The notes under the pieces: generated by a model
Told to the model about the DNA's origin: nothing
What the model saw: the letters and a program-made list of their open reading frames with translations, nothing else
Databases searched by the model: none
In this document: piece by piece, positions 16,034 through 25,433 of the stretch
Numbering within the stretch: the stretch's first letter is position 1
Layout of the letters: the number at the start of each line of letters is the position of its first letter
Source: Moraxella oblonga NBRC 102422
Lineage (GTDB): Bacteria; Pseudomonadota; Gammaproteobacteria; Pseudomonadales; Moraxellaceae
NCBI RefSeq assembly: GCF_001598275.1
Contig: NZ_BCYQ01000025.1
Coordinates: 1-33,479, forward strand
Reading direction: 5' to 3'
Length of the DNA stretch: 33,479 bases
Program-made: the position numbers and the translations under genes

Positions 16034-17002
16034 TCACACCCACCCAAGCACCCTTAGCCACGCCATACCCACCGCCATGCCCACCATACTCACCACAGTC
16101 GTAAACGCCAAAATATTGGCAGCCAGCACATCATTGCCACCCATAGCCTTTGCCATGACATAGCTTGCAGCGGCGGCAGGGCTTGCTACCATGACAAACA
16201 AGACGCCAAATTGCACAGGAGGCAGTTTTAACAACACACCAACCCCCACCGCCAAAAGTGGGGCAACCACAATCCGCCCGATGCTCGCCTGCATGGATAC
16301 ACCAGACAGACCAAGCATGGATTTGATGTCTAGTGTTGCTCCTGCACAGATGAGTGCCAATGGCAGTGCGATATTTGAGAGTAGCTCACCTGTTTTGACG
16401 ATAGGTTTTGGTGGCAAAGGGATGTCCAAACCTTTATAAATAAAAGCAGAAACTAGGGCAATGATGAGCGGATTTTTAAAAATTTTTTTGACAACATCAA
16501 TACTTTGGGATTTTAAATCGGTATTTTGGCTCGTGCGAGACAGCGTAATCACCGATAAAATGTTATAGAGTATCGTAATAATCCCCATATACACCGCCCC
16601 CACGCTTGTACCAACCGCCCCATAGGCATTGGTTGCTACTGACAGTGAGATAATCGCCATGTTTGAACGAAATACCCCTTGTACAAACACGCCTTTATCA
16701 CGCACATCAGGCACAAAAAATTTGGCATAAATTTCTGCCCCAAAAAACAGCACAAATGTGGTAATAAAGCCTGCCACAACAAGATACAACTGCTCACCAA
16801 TATTCACCTCACTTTTAACAACGCTAAAAAAGAGCAAACATGGCAACCCAAAATTAAACACAATATTAGAAGCGGTATCTATAAAATGAGTATCAATTTT
16901 GTCTGATTTTTTCATATAAAAACCTAGCCCCATCAGAGCTAGGTTTGGAAAAACAATCATAAAAGCAAAACTGATGGCTTGGAGGATTTCTTGGGGACTC
17001 AT
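16034..17002 (-). CDS. AEC-family (auxin efflux carrier) transporter
   Basis: A 322-residue inner-membrane protein with about 10 hydrophobic helices, in two halves joined by a short polar loop near residues 155-170. The N-terminus MIVFPNLALMGLGFYMKK and the broken helix near NFGLPCLLFFSVVKS (about 50-64), with a conserved N-x-x-x-P-C/L pattern, fit AEC carriers, as does the second-half ALPLALICAGATLD. Bacterial AEC proteins carry small anions such as malate or malonate; the substrate here is unknown. The start ATG at 17002 lies 77 bases from the edge of the MITE, so the element may affect its promoter. Confidence 0.87.
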   Translation of the reverse strand: MSPQEILQAISFAFMIVFPNLALMGLGFYMKKSDKIDTHFIDTASNIVFNFGLPCLLFFSVVKSEVNIGEQLYLVVAGFITTFVLFFGAEIYAKFFVPDVRDKGVFVQGVFRSNMAIISLSVATNAYGAVGTSVGAVYMGIITILYNILSVITLSRTSQNTDLKSQSIDVVKKIFKNPLIIALVSAFIYKGLDIPLPPKPIVKTGELLSNIALPLALICAGATLDIKSMLGLSGVSMQASIGRIVVAPLLAVGVGVLLKLPPVQFGVLFVMVASPAAAASYVMAKAMGGNDVLAANILAFTTVVSMVGMAVGMAWLRVLGWV

Positions 17003-17079
17003 GACAAATTCTAGTTATAAAAAAACTCACTTATCATAACCAAAAATTAATCAAAAATAAAGTAAAAATCTGCTCGTTA

Positions 17080-17288
17080 TTAGGGCGTGTTGAACCTTTA
17101 TAACACTATTTACAATACAGAAATATTTTAGAAAAAACCAATCGTTTTTGCATGAAAAATGGCTAAATCTTGTTTTTCTGCGTCAAAAACTTGCTTGATA
17201 GAATAACTATCAACCTGCGTTTTTTCCTTGAAAAACGTGCGATTTTTCTCATTTTTCATTGCAAATACAAAAGTTCAACACGCCCTAA
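17080..17288. mobile_element. 209-bp MITE with perfect 16-bp terminal inverted repeats
   Basis: TTAGGGCGTGTTGAAC at 17080-17095 is the exact reverse complement of GTTCAACACGCCCTAA at 17273-17288. The inner 177 bases encode nothing and contain a perfect hairpin TTGATAG-AATAA-CTATCAA (17195-17213). Taking the terminal repeat as GGGCGTGTTGAAC, both ends are flanked by TA, compatible with a TA target duplication as in the IS630/mariner group. There is no transposase, so a partner element elsewhere would be needed. The right end overlaps the stop codon of the adjacent lipoprotein gene. Confidence 0.88.
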
Positions 17289-17788
17289 AATGATGAAATT
17301 TTATAGGCACTTACCACACCATCATTCTTAATATAGAAAATATAGCCGTATTTTAAAATCATGGTTTCGCCATTTTGACCCTTTAACCCATTATGATAAA
17401 ATCCTTTATCAACACTACAAGCGTCTTTTTCACTTTGCCAAGTCAAATCGCCACAGGTTTTAATTTCTGCCCAAGTTTTGCCTTGTTTTTGTTGGGTTGT
17501 TACCTGACCTGTTAAAGCTGTACCACCACACGCCATATTAAAATAAGCATTATTATATTTTGGTACAGGGGCATTGTCTTTATCCAATAATTTTGGAAAA
17601 AATTGCAAGGCTTGTTTGGTGTTTTCAAAATACAAATCTTCTAAACGAGCTTCATCATACACATCAACACAACCATCAAAATCTGCCAAAGTTGTTTGTT
17701 TTTGGCTAATTGTGGGTTTGGTTGAATTTTGTGTTGGATTAACACAGCCAGCCACTAAAATTGCCATTAAAAACGCATATTTTTTCAT
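17285..17788 (-). CDS. Hypothetical lipoprotein whose stop codon lies in the MITE end
   Basis: A 167-residue secreted lipoprotein: signal peptide with lipobox LVAGC and lipidated Cys15, then a polar domain with five more cysteines (for example DFDGCVDVYDEA, MACGGTALTG, CGDLTW, DACSVDKGF). I do not recognise the family. The ATG at 17788 has AAGGA upstream. The stop TAG overlaps the first bases of the MITE terminal repeat. Removing the element with one TA copy gives TTT TAA TAA at the junction, so the protein end (KISSF) is unchanged. It lies 64 bases downstream of the mnmG stop on the same strand. Confidence 0.75.
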   Translation of the reverse strand: MKKYAFLMAILVAGCVNPTQNSTKPTISQKQTTLADFDGCVDVYDEARLEDLYFENTKQALQFFPKLLDKDNAPVPKYNNAYFNMACGGTALTGQVTTQQKQGKTWAEIKTCGDLTWQSEKDACSVDKGFYHNGLKGQNGETMILKYGYIFYIKNDGVVSAYKISSF

Positions 17789-17852
17789 TACAACTTTTTC
17801 CTTATTTGGATATTTTTAAGGCGATTAAAAAATATGAAATAGTGCGTATTTA

Positions 17853-19748
17853 TCACTCCACCAATTTCTCCATCTTCTTCATTTTCTTTAAAGTCATCGC
17901 AAGCAAACTTATTGCCGCAGGGGTAATGCCACTAATCCTGCTTGCCTGCCCCAAAGTAGCAGGGCGAATGTGTGATAATTTTGCCACCACTTCATTAGAA
18001 AGCCCTGACACCGCTTTATAATCAAAATCGGCTGGTAATTGGGTGTTTTCCAATTTTTTCATTTGAAGAATTTCATCATTTTGACGGTCAATATAACCTT
18101 GATATTTGACTTTAATTTCAATTTGTTCGCCCACTTCATTGGAAACAGGGCTATCGCTAATTTTGGCAATGTCATTAAAATTAATATTGGGGCGTTTTAA
18201 TAAATCAAGCAGATTGTTTTCTTTGCTTAATTCCTCGCCCGTATCTGCCATAAATGCCTTGCCAATCGCATTATTTGGCGTTGCCCAAATATCTTTTAGG
18301 CGAGCCGTTTCATATTCAATAGCTTCCATTTTAGCATTAAATCTCGCCCAACGTTCATCATCTACAAGCCCAAGCTCTCGCCCAATGGCAGTCAAACGCT
18401 GGTCAGCATTATCCTCACGCAAAAGCAAACGATGTTCAGCACGGCTAGTAAACATGCGATATGGCTCACGTGTACCGTGTGTAATCAAGTCATCAACAAG
18501 CACGCCAATATAGGCTTCGTGTCTTTTTGGTATCCATACTGATTTATCCAATGCTTCACGTCCTGCATTAATCCCTGCCAAAAGCCCCTGTGCCGCCGCC
18601 TCTTCATAGCCTGTTGTGCCATTGATTTGCCCTGCAAAATACAAGCGGTCAATGGATTTGGTTTCAAGGGTTGGTTTTAGATTTTGGGGGTCAAAATAAT
18701 CATACTCAATGGCATAGCCTGGGCGTGTGATATGAGCCTTTTCAAGCCCTTTCATACTATGAATAAACTCAATCTGCACATCAAAAGGCAAGCTGGTTGA
18801 AATACCATTGGGGTACAACTCGTGTGTAGTCAAGCCCTCAGGCTCAATAAAAATCTGATGACTGTCTTTGTCAGCAAAACGATGAATCTTATCTTCAATG
18901 CTTGGGCAGTATCTAGGACCGACACCTTCAATCTTACCACTAAACATCGGACTTCTGTCAAGGTTGGCTCGGATAATGTCATGCGTGCGTTCGTTGGTAT
19001 GGGTGATATAACAGGGGATTTGGCGTGGGTGCATATCCACCGACCCCATATAACTCATCACAGGCAAGGGTATATCACCATGTTGCACTTGCATGACACT
19101 AAAATCCACCGTACGTGCATCAATACGAGCAGGTGTGCCTGTTTTGAGCCGTCCGACAGGCAAGTTTAGTTCACGCAAACGGTCAGCCAAACGAATAGAA
19201 GGCATGTCCCCTGCTCGTCCCCCTGACTGGTGTTGCAAACCAATATGAATCACCCCACCCAAAAATGTACCAGAAGTCAAAACCACCGTCTTGGTATTGA
19301 TTCGCACGCCACTTGCTGTAACTACCGCCACCGCTTTGCCATTTTCAACGATGATATCATCAACAGGCTGTTGGAATAGGTCAAGATTGGGCTGATTTTC
19401 AAGCGTATGGCGAATACTGGCTTTATATAAAATGCGGTCAGCTTGGGCACGGGTTGCTCGCACAGCTGCCCCTTTTCGGCTGTTTAAAACCCGAAACTGA
19501 ATGCCAGCACGGTCGGTTGCCAGTGCCATTGCCCCACCCATTGCGTCCACTTCTTTGACAAGGTGCGATTTGCCAATACCGCCGATGGCAGGGTTACAGC
19601 TCATCTGACCAAGCGTTTCTATGTTATGGGTAATCAAGAGTGTCTTTGCTCCCATGCGAGCGGAGGCAAGGCACGCCTCTGTACCTGCATGTCCGCCACC
19701 AATCACGATGACATCATAAGATTTGGGGTGAGTGTAGAGTGTTGTCAT
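17853..19748 (-). CDS. mnmG: tRNA uridine-5-carboxymethylaminomethyl(34) synthesis enzyme MnmG
   Basis: A 631-residue FAD enzyme (also called GidA) that with MnmE modifies U34 of tRNAs reading two-codon boxes. The N-terminal dinucleotide motif is [13 protein letters not shown] (17-29). The family signatures [18 protein letters not shown] (about 50-67) and [14 protein letters not shown] are intact, and the C-terminal helical domain that binds MnmE is complete. The length is standard. An extended -10 box, TGTTATAAT (minus strand, near 19779-19787), precedes the ATG; no clear ribosome site is seen. MnmE is not in the window. Confidence 0.96.
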   Translation of the reverse strand: MTTLYTHPKSYDVIVIGGGHAGTEACLASARMGAKTLLITHNIETLGQMSCNPAIGGIGKSHLVKEVDAMGGAMALATDRAGIQFRVLNSRKGAAVRATRAQADRILYKASIRHTLENQPNLDLFQQPVDDIIVENGKAVAVVTASGVRINTKTVVLTSGTFLGGVIHIGLQHQSGGRAGDMPSIRLADRLRELNLPVGRLKTGTPARIDARTVDFSVMQVQHGDIPLPVMSYMGSVDMHPRQIPCYITHTNERTHDIIRANLDRSPMFSGKIEGVGPRYCPSIEDKIHRFADKDSHQIFIEPEGLTTHELYPNGISTSLPFDVQIEFIHSMKGLEKAHITRPGYAIEYDYFDPQNLKPTLETKSIDRLYFAGQINGTTGYEEAAAQGLLAGINAGREALDKSVWIPKRHEAYIGVLVDDLITHGTREPYRMFTSRAEHRLLLREDNADQRLTAIGRELGLVDDERWARFNAKMEAIEYETARLKDIWATPNNAIGKAFMADTGEELSKENNLLDLLKRPNINFNDIAKISDSPVSNEVGEQIEIKVKYQGYIDRQNDEILQMKKLENTQLPADFDYKAVSGLSNEVVAKLSHIRPATLGQASRISGITPAAISLLAMTLKKMKKMEKLVE

Positions 19749-20103
19749 AATGTTAAAATCAATAAGGAAAATTTTGTTATTATAACAGAATTGATTGGGT
19801 TTTAAAAGTTATTAAAAATTGGTGTTGATGCCTTAAAATGTGTTAAAATATGCTCAATTTAAATTTGGAATATATCAATGCTATCATTTTATTGTTTTCT
19901 GGCATAAAATTGGTCGTGGCAAAATCCCCAACCTAATGAGCATCTTTTTATTTCTAAAATATACAATAACTGCAAATACTTGACTGTATTTTTTGATAAA
20001 TTTAGTTAATCCAATCCATGGGTTTCCTGATTTTACCTTTATAGGATAAATTTTATATTTTTTTAAATAAATTTCTTAGATAAAAATTTTTGAGCAGATT
20101 ATA
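19749..20103. other. 355-base intergenic stretch between mnmG and the AT-rich gene pair
   Basis: Divergent spacer. Near mnmG it holds that gene's -10 box inside a short palindrome TGTTATTATAACA (19775-19787). The rest is very AT-rich with stops in all frames. A short open segment (about 19875-19980) without a good start could be a gene remnant, but I cannot identify it. I found no RNA gene, terminator or long repeat. Confidence 0.5.
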
Positions 20104-21288
20104 ATGACAGCAGAAACCACAGAAAATCAACATACAGATATTTCTTTAAAAAAGTTATGGAAATTGCCACTTATTCAAGAAATATTATCAGCATTTTTAC
20201 TTGCAATACTAAGCGGTTCTGTAGTTTCTTATTTTTTATCAAAAATATTTATAAAGGATTACTTATCTGGCATTGGTTTCGATGGATTAATTTATCAAGC
20301 TCTAATAGACACCTCAACAGTATCATCTTTTATTTTTGGCATTACTATAATTGCATTTTCTTTTTTGCTAACATTTATCATACCTAGCGTTGTATTACGA
20401 AATTTGTATCACGAAAAAATTAACTTATTTGAAGAATATCATAAAGAAAATAAAAGAAAAATAGGATTACGGTTATTCTTATGTTTATTTATGCCAGTTT
20501 TTATTTTTATAATATTAGCTTGTTTTAAATGGAACATATATTTTTATTTTTCATCTTGCATTATTCCATTGTTGTGTTTTAGAGAAATTGAAAAAAATGT
20601 CATGCAAGATAAAAAAATTGAAATAGCTATAATTGCATTTTTATTCTCCTTATCCATCACTCTTTCTTTTTTTCCATTTATTCATATTTTTAAAGCAATA
20701 TATCATGTTATTTCAGATGATATACAGGTACTGATTTTGGTTGGTATTGTATGGATTATTTATAGTTTTTTATACGGCATAAGAATATCTGACAATAAAC
20801 CTATTCAATATGTTATTGACATTCTTCTATCATTGTTAATTTTCTATTTTATAATGATTTATAGCTCTCATACCATTAAAAATCCCATTGCTGAATTTAT
20901 TGGATTAAAAGACAAACAGCCTTATATTTATGCAATTTCCGAAAAAGATTTTGCAGAAATCAAGCACAACCTTGACACTCATTGGCATCATTACCAAGAT
21001 AGTATAAATGACAAAGAAAATATTTTGTTATATGCAAAACGAAAATCAGACAATCAAGTTTATCTTTATACTAAAATTATCTTTCGTAATGACAAAATAG
21101 CCGTAATTTGTCCACCTGATTATAATATCATTTATCAAAGGTCAGAAGTGTGTTTTATTGCCAATCAAGAATATTTAATACCCACAACTTTAACTAAGAC
21201 ACATTTAAGCAATTCATCTTTATTTTATGAAATAAAAGAGGGTGCAAAGAATCAATACAGAACTTCAAATATAGAGAACCAAAAATGA
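20104..21288 (+). CDS. Hypothetical polytopic membrane protein, strongly AT-rich
   Basis: A 394-residue protein of no family I recognise. About seven hydrophobic helices lie in the first ~265 residues (for example EILSAFLLAILSGSVVSYFL, FIFGITIIAFSFLLTFIIP, LLSLLIFYFIMIYSS). They are followed by a soluble domain of ~120 residues (about 270-394) that opens GLKDKQPYIYAISEKDF and may be in the cytoplasm or periplasm. Base composition is unlike its neighbours: positions 20461-20520 have 13 G+C in 60. That suggests horizontal acquisition, though hydrophobic codons also lower GC. The stop overlaps the next gene's start by 4 bases (ATGA), so the two are translationally coupled. Function unknown. Confidence 0.72.
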   Translation: MTAETTENQHTDISLKKLWKLPLIQEILSAFLLAILSGSVVSYFLSKIFIKDYLSGIGFDGLIYQALIDTSTVSSFIFGITIIAFSFLLTFIIPSVVLRNLYHEKINLFEEYHKENKRKIGLRLFLCLFMPVFIFIILACFKWNIYFYFSSCIIPLLCFREIEKNVMQDKKIEIAIIAFLFSLSITLSFFPFIHIFKAIYHVISDDIQVLILVGIVWIIYSFLYGIRISDNKPIQYVIDILLSLLIFYFIMIYSSHTIKNPIAEFIGLKDKQPYIYAISEKDFAEIKHNLDTHWHHYQDSINDKENILLYAKRKSDNQVYLYTKIIFRNDKIAVICPPDYNIIYQRSEVCFIANQEYLIPTTLTKTHLSNSSLFYEIKEGAKNQYRTSNIENQK

Positions 21289-21947
21289 GCGATATTGACA
21301 CCATCAAACACGAATTTTTAGGCTATTTTAATGGCTTACCGATTTATCACCCCTTAGAAAGCAGACAGGGCAATGCGTGGGGCGATTATGAGTTTAATTG
21401 TACACCAGACAATTTAATTTTGGGCGGTGGGGCTGGCGAACACCCTGCCCTAGTATTGCACGATTTGGGTGGATTGTCCGCATCTTATGTATTGGAATGC
21501 ATCGCCCAATTAAGTAAAAATTTTCCCAATTATAAAGAGCCACCCCAAAGCACCCAAGACAGATTGTGCGATATTGCCTATCGCACCAATAACCATTTGG
21601 AATTTTGCAGTTGGTCAATGACCGACATTCATCGTTTTGTAGAAAATGCCAAATCGCCATTACATGGCAAACCATTTAACGAAAACGAAGAACGTATGGA
21701 AAATTGGATAAAAGATTCCATTGGCGAGTTTATTTTTTATTCCTTGCCTGAATTAAATCCCGATTATCAAGAAATCATCAATTTAGAAGGCATTAAAGAT
21801 AATTGGGAATTAGGCTATTGGTATAATAATGTTACTTGCCCACCGCCCAATTATATCAAAAGCAAAGTCCAATCTTTACAAGGAAATGGCTTTTGCGAAC
21901 ACGGATTTTTCCGTTGGGATTTTGTGTATCCGCCAAAGGAATATTAA
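21285..21947 (+). CDS. Hypothetical cytosolic protein coupled to the membrane gene
   Basis: A 220-residue soluble protein with no signal peptide or membrane helix. I do not recognise it. It is rich in Trp, Tyr and Asn (WELGYWYNNVTCPPPNY; FFRWDFVYPPKEY) and has a Gly-rich segment LILGGGAGEHPALVLHD near residues 45-61. The start at 21285 overlaps the previous gene by 4 bases, with GAGA upstream. Composition is nearer the genomic norm than its partner (37 G+C in 60 at 21421-21480), so the two genes may have different origins. The coupling implies a shared task with the membrane protein, perhaps as its soluble partner. It ends 37 bases before the convergent rep gene. Confidence 0.7.
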   Translation: MSDIDTIKHEFLGYFNGLPIYHPLESRQGNAWGDYEFNCTPDNLILGGGAGEHPALVLHDLGGLSASYVLECIAQLSKNFPNYKEPPQSTQDRLCDIAYRTNNHLEFCSWSMTDIHRFVENAKSPLHGKPFNENEERMENWIKDSIGEFIFYSLPELNPDYQEIINLEGIKDNWELGYWYNNVTCPPPNYIKSKVQSLQGNGFCEHGFFRWDFVYPPKEY

Positions 21948-21984
21948 TCAATCAATTGGTGCGTCATACGCACCTTACCCCAAA

Positions 21985-24018
21985 TCACCCCTTCCTTTTC
22001 TGAGCCAACATTGCCTGAATATTTGCTAAATATTGATTAGCAACTTGTTTTGGGTCTTTTTTGGCAGTGCCTTTGGCAGGGTAATCAATATGATCAATAG
22101 GCAATTCGTCCAAAAAACGTGAAGGCGTAGTTTGTTTAAAATCTTTACCCATACGGCGTTTTTGGGCAAACAATAGCGTCAGCTCGTGCCTTGCTCTGGT
22201 AATCCCTACATACATCAAACGCCGTTCTTCTTCTATGGTGTTGCTTGCTATGGAATTTTTATGGGGCAAAATATCCTCCTCAACCCCCATAATGTACACA
22301 TAATCAAACTCCAACCCCTTAGCGGCGTGTAATGTCATCAGATTGACTTTATTGGTATTTTGTTCTTCTTGTTGCTGCTCTAACATATCAAGAAGCATCA
22401 TTTTACGAATGACTGCCTCAATCGTCCGCTCATCATCATCTTCGGCACGCTCAATCAGATTGCCAATACTTTGATATAAAGATTCTATGTTATCAAGGCG
22501 GTTTTTTTCTTGTTGGGTGTTTTTGCTATCTTCTTTGATGTAATCAAGATAGCCTGTCTCAATCATCATCTGACGCACCAGTGGCATGGGGTCAGCATTA
22601 TCATATAACTCACGAGTATAATGCTCAATAAAATCAGCAAAACCGTGTAAAGTGTTACTTGCCTTTGTACCTATTGCTGTTTTTAGTCCAGCATGGCTAC
22701 ATGCTGACAACAATGATATGCCATATTGCTGAGCCAACAGACCCAACTTTTCTAAGGTTGCCGACCCCATGCCACGCTTAGGGGTATTGATGATGCGTAA
22801 AAATGCCGAATCATCATCAGGATTTAAGATGAGCCTAAGGTAACTCATCACATCTTTGACTTCGGCACGAGCAAAAAATGACGTACCACCCGATAGCTTA
22901 TAAGGAATTTGCAATGAGCGAAGTTCGGTCTCCAACACACGAGCCTGAAAGTTAGAACGATACAATACAGCGTATTGGTCCCATGTATTGCTGTGGCGAA
23001 TGCGATGGGTCAAAATCTCTTTGGCAACACGCTCCGCTTCTGCCATTTCGTCCATACATGTCAAAACTCGCACAAGCTCGCCATGACCCTTATCCGACCA
23101 CAATTCTTTTGTAAATAGATGTTCGTTATTGGCAATGACAGCGTTGGCAGAGGATAATATGCGGTTGGTAGAACGATAATTTTGTTCTAATTTAATCACT
23201 GTCAAATTGGGAAAATCTTTTTTGAGCAATGCCATATTTTCAGGCTTTGCCCCACGCCACGCATAGATAGATTGGTCATCATCGCCCACCACTGTAAAGC
23301 GTGCTGATGTCCCCACCAAAAGTTTGATTAATTCATATTGAGCAGTATTGGTGTCTTGGTATTCGTCCACCAAAAGATAGCGAATGCGATTTTGCCATTT
23401 GTGGCGAACTTGGTCATTTTCCTTTAAAATACGGGCAGGCAAGACGATTAAATCATCAAAATCCACCGCATTATAAGCACGCAAATTACGCTCATAAAGC
23501 CCATACAAATGAGCAAAAACCTTATCCTCTGGGTCATCTAATGTTTCCAAAACATCTTCTGGGGCGATGAGGTCATTTTTCCAATCGCTGATTTTTTTGA
23601 CAGCCACCGCCACCGTATCGGCACGCTCCGCCCCTGAAAGGTTGTCTCGCACCATAAGTTCAGCCAGCAGTCTTTTACTATCATCAGCGTCCATGATGCT
23701 AAAATTAGATTTTAAGGCGGTGTGTTTTAATTCGTACCGCAAAAACTGCAAGCCAAACTGGTGAAAAGTAGACACCGTCAAGCCTCGAACCCGTTCACCA
23801 GAAATCAGTTTTTTAACACGCTCTTTCATCTCACGAGAAGCTTTATTGGTAAAAGTCATGGCAACGATACGATCAGCAGGAATCTGACATTCATCAATCA
23901 AATAGGCGATTTTTTGGGTAATGACCGATGTCTTGCCAGACCCTGCCCCTGCTAGGACGAGCAATGCACCATTTACATGACGTTTGGCTTCTTCTTGGCG
24001 GGGATTTAACTGACTCAT
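21985..24018 (-). CDS. rep: ATP-dependent DNA helicase Rep
   Basis: A 677-residue superfamily 1A 3'-5' helicase. Motif I is GAGSGKT (24-30), motif Ia MTFTNKASREMKERV, motif II LLVDEYQDTN (about 215-225), motif III VVGDDDQSIYAWRGA (about 240-255), with later motifs LEQNYRSTNRIL, LMTLHAAKGLEFDYVYI and EEERRLMYVGITRA. Length and the short C-terminus fit Rep rather than UvrD, which is longer (~720). Rep helps replication forks pass protein blocks and restart. It is divergent from the WG-repeat gene. Confidence 0.92.
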   Translation of the reverse strand: MSQLNPRQEEAKRHVNGALLVLAGAGSGKTSVITQKIAYLIDECQIPADRIVAMTFTNKASREMKERVKKLISGERVRGLTVSTFHQFGLQFLRYELKHTALKSNFSIMDADDSKRLLAELMVRDNLSGAERADTVAVAVKKISDWKNDLIAPEDVLETLDDPEDKVFAHLYGLYERNLRAYNAVDFDDLIVLPARILKENDQVRHKWQNRIRYLLVDEYQDTNTAQYELIKLLVGTSARFTVVGDDDQSIYAWRGAKPENMALLKKDFPNLTVIKLEQNYRSTNRILSSANAVIANNEHLFTKELWSDKGHGELVRVLTCMDEMAEAERVAKEILTHRIRHSNTWDQYAVLYRSNFQARVLETELRSLQIPYKLSGGTSFFARAEVKDVMSYLRLILNPDDDSAFLRIINTPKRGMGSATLEKLGLLAQQYGISLLSACSHAGLKTAIGTKASNTLHGFADFIEHYTRELYDNADPMPLVRQMMIETGYLDYIKEDSKNTQQEKNRLDNIESLYQSIGNLIERAEDDDERTIEAVIRKMMLLDMLEQQQEEQNTNKVNLMTLHAAKGLEFDYVYIMGVEEDILPHKNSIASNTIEEERRLMYVGITRARHELTLLFAQKRRMGKDFKQTTPSRFLDELPIDHIDYPAKGTAKKDPKQVANQYLANIQAMLAQKRKG

Positions 24019-24084
24019 GATTTTCTACAAGTTGGCAAATGGGGGCTTATTATAATGGATTTTGACAATTTGGGCAAAAGTTTG

Positions 24085-24093
24085 TGCTACAAT
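24085..24093 (+). promoter_or_regulatory. Extended -10 promoter of the WG-repeat gene
   Basis: TGCTACAAT (24085-24093) is an extended -10 box. TTGACA at 24062-24067 lies 20 bases upstream, longer than ideal, so the extended element probably carries the promoter. Transcription from about 24100 rules out a start at the in-frame ATG 24055. Confidence 0.5.
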
Positions 24094-24123
24094 ACCACAA
24101 TCTGTTTTATGTTTTTAATCAAT

Positions 24124-25383
24124 ATGCAAAACCTCATGATGACACGCCACACACTTTTTTCCAAATCCTTATTAGCCATACTGATTTTAACAAATATATC
24201 TTATGCCAATGTTACACCGCCAAACACCCCACAAAAAACCCAAAGCCAATTAGAGACACAACGCCAAGATGAGCAACGAGCTAAAATGAGAGCAGAACGA
24301 CAGGCATTGCAACGTGCCAAAACTCATCATGGACTTACACCCATACAAGGCCCCACCACACAAAAATATGGCTATAAAGACATACAAGGCAATACTGTCA
24401 TCAGCCCAATTTATGATCAGATTGAAAAATTTACTGGCGATCCGATGATTGTGGTAAAATCAGGTTTGTATGGTGTGATTGATAAAAATGGTAAGACCAT
24501 CATTGATACGGTTTATGATGACATACAAAGGCAGGATTCATATTATATCGTTAAAAAACAAGGGCTTTATGGTGTGCTTGATGAAAATGGCGAAGTTGTG
24601 ATTGACGTGATAAATGATGAATTGCATGATTTAAGCCTCATTAAAGCATCTTGGAACAAATCCGCTTATTTTGTCAAAAAACAAGGTAAATATGGCATTT
24701 ATGATGATAAAGGTAGCATTATCCTACCTTTTGAATATGATAAGCATGGTAAATTAGAGGGAGGCATTTTACCCTTATCTAAAAATGGCAAATGGGGCAT
24801 GATAAAATTTGCCACCGACCAATATCAAGGCGTTGATTTTAAACAGCCTTATCAGGTCATGGTTGATTTTACATTAGACTATGATTTTGTGTACGGATTT
24901 ACCGATGAATTATCTTTGGTGTATAAAAATGACAAATATGGTTTTATTGACAAAACAGGCAAACAAATCATACCATTAATCTATGATATCGCCCTGCCAT
25001 TTTATCCACCCATCACCAAAGTACATAACAGTAAACACCCCAATATCATCAATGATCCCGTCGCCTTTGTTGGTAGAAAATCAGGTGAAAAAATGCACTA
25101 TGGGGCGATTGATAAAACAGGCAAAATCATCATTCCCATTGAATATGATAAAGTTGATACAACCGTTATATTTACACCTTTTATCATCGCCTCAAAAGAC
25201 AATCAATTTAGCATTTTTGGTCGCAATGGCTCACGCATTTTATCTGATACCTATGATAAAATCCAACCATCGCCATTTTGTTTTGGTATTTTAGATTTAA
25301 TAAATCCTGACAACAAACCCAGACAATGCACGCTCTATACCATAAAAGATGGCATAGAAAATGAAATTGACATAAAATACTAA
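24124..25383 (+). CDS. Exported WG-repeat protein
   Basis: About 419 residues from ATG 24124; ATGs at 24136 and 24139 also fit, while the in-frame ATG at 24055 lies before the promoter. A signal peptide (KSLLAILILTNISYA, cleaved before NVTPP) is followed by a basic/Gln coiled segment (about residues 40-70) and then six or more WG (beta-leucine-rich-like) repeats of the pattern YGxIDKxGKxIIPxxYDxI, for example YGVIDKNGKTIIDTVYDDI, YGFIDKTGKQIIPLIYDIA and YGAIDKTGKIIIPIEYDKV. WG repeats form a beta-structured scaffold; their ligands are mostly unknown. The protein is likely periplasmic or surface-exposed. It ends at a bidirectional terminator. Confidence 0.83.
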   Translation: MQNLMMTRHTLFSKSLLAILILTNISYANVTPPNTPQKTQSQLETQRQDEQRAKMRAERQALQRAKTHHGLTPIQGPTTQKYGYKDIQGNTVISPIYDQIEKFTGDPMIVVKSGLYGVIDKNGKTIIDTVYDDIQRQDSYYIVKKQGLYGVLDENGEVVIDVINDELHDLSLIKASWNKSAYFVKKQGKYGIYDDKGSIILPFEYDKHGKLEGGILPLSKNGKWGMIKFATDQYQGVDFKQPYQVMVDFTLDYDFVYGFTDELSLVYKNDKYGFIDKTGKQIIPLIYDIALPFYPPITKVHNSKHPNIINDPVAFVGRKSGEKMHYGAIDKTGKIIIPIEYDKVDTTVIFTPFIIASKDNQFSIFGRNGSRILSDTYDKIQPSPFCFGILDLINPDNKPRQCTLYTIKDGIENEIDIKY

Positions 25384-25393
25384 ACAACCATTC

Positions 25394-25431
25394 AAATAAA
25401 AATGCCAATATCATGATTGGCATTTTTATTT
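25394..25431. terminator. Bidirectional terminator between the WG-repeat and DMT genes
   Basis: Perfect 16-base arms: AAATAAAAATGCCAAT (25394-25409) and its complement (25416-25431) around ATCATG. A and T runs on both flanks let it serve the convergent genes ending at 25383 (+) and 25434 (-). Confidence 0.9.
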
Positions 25432-25433
25432 TG

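Noticed and set aside
19775-19787. TGTTATTATAACA palindrome upstream of mnmG as a second Zur box
   Set aside because: It is two bases shorter in the centre than the Zur core and is explained by the TATAAT -10 box; mnmG has no link to zinc.
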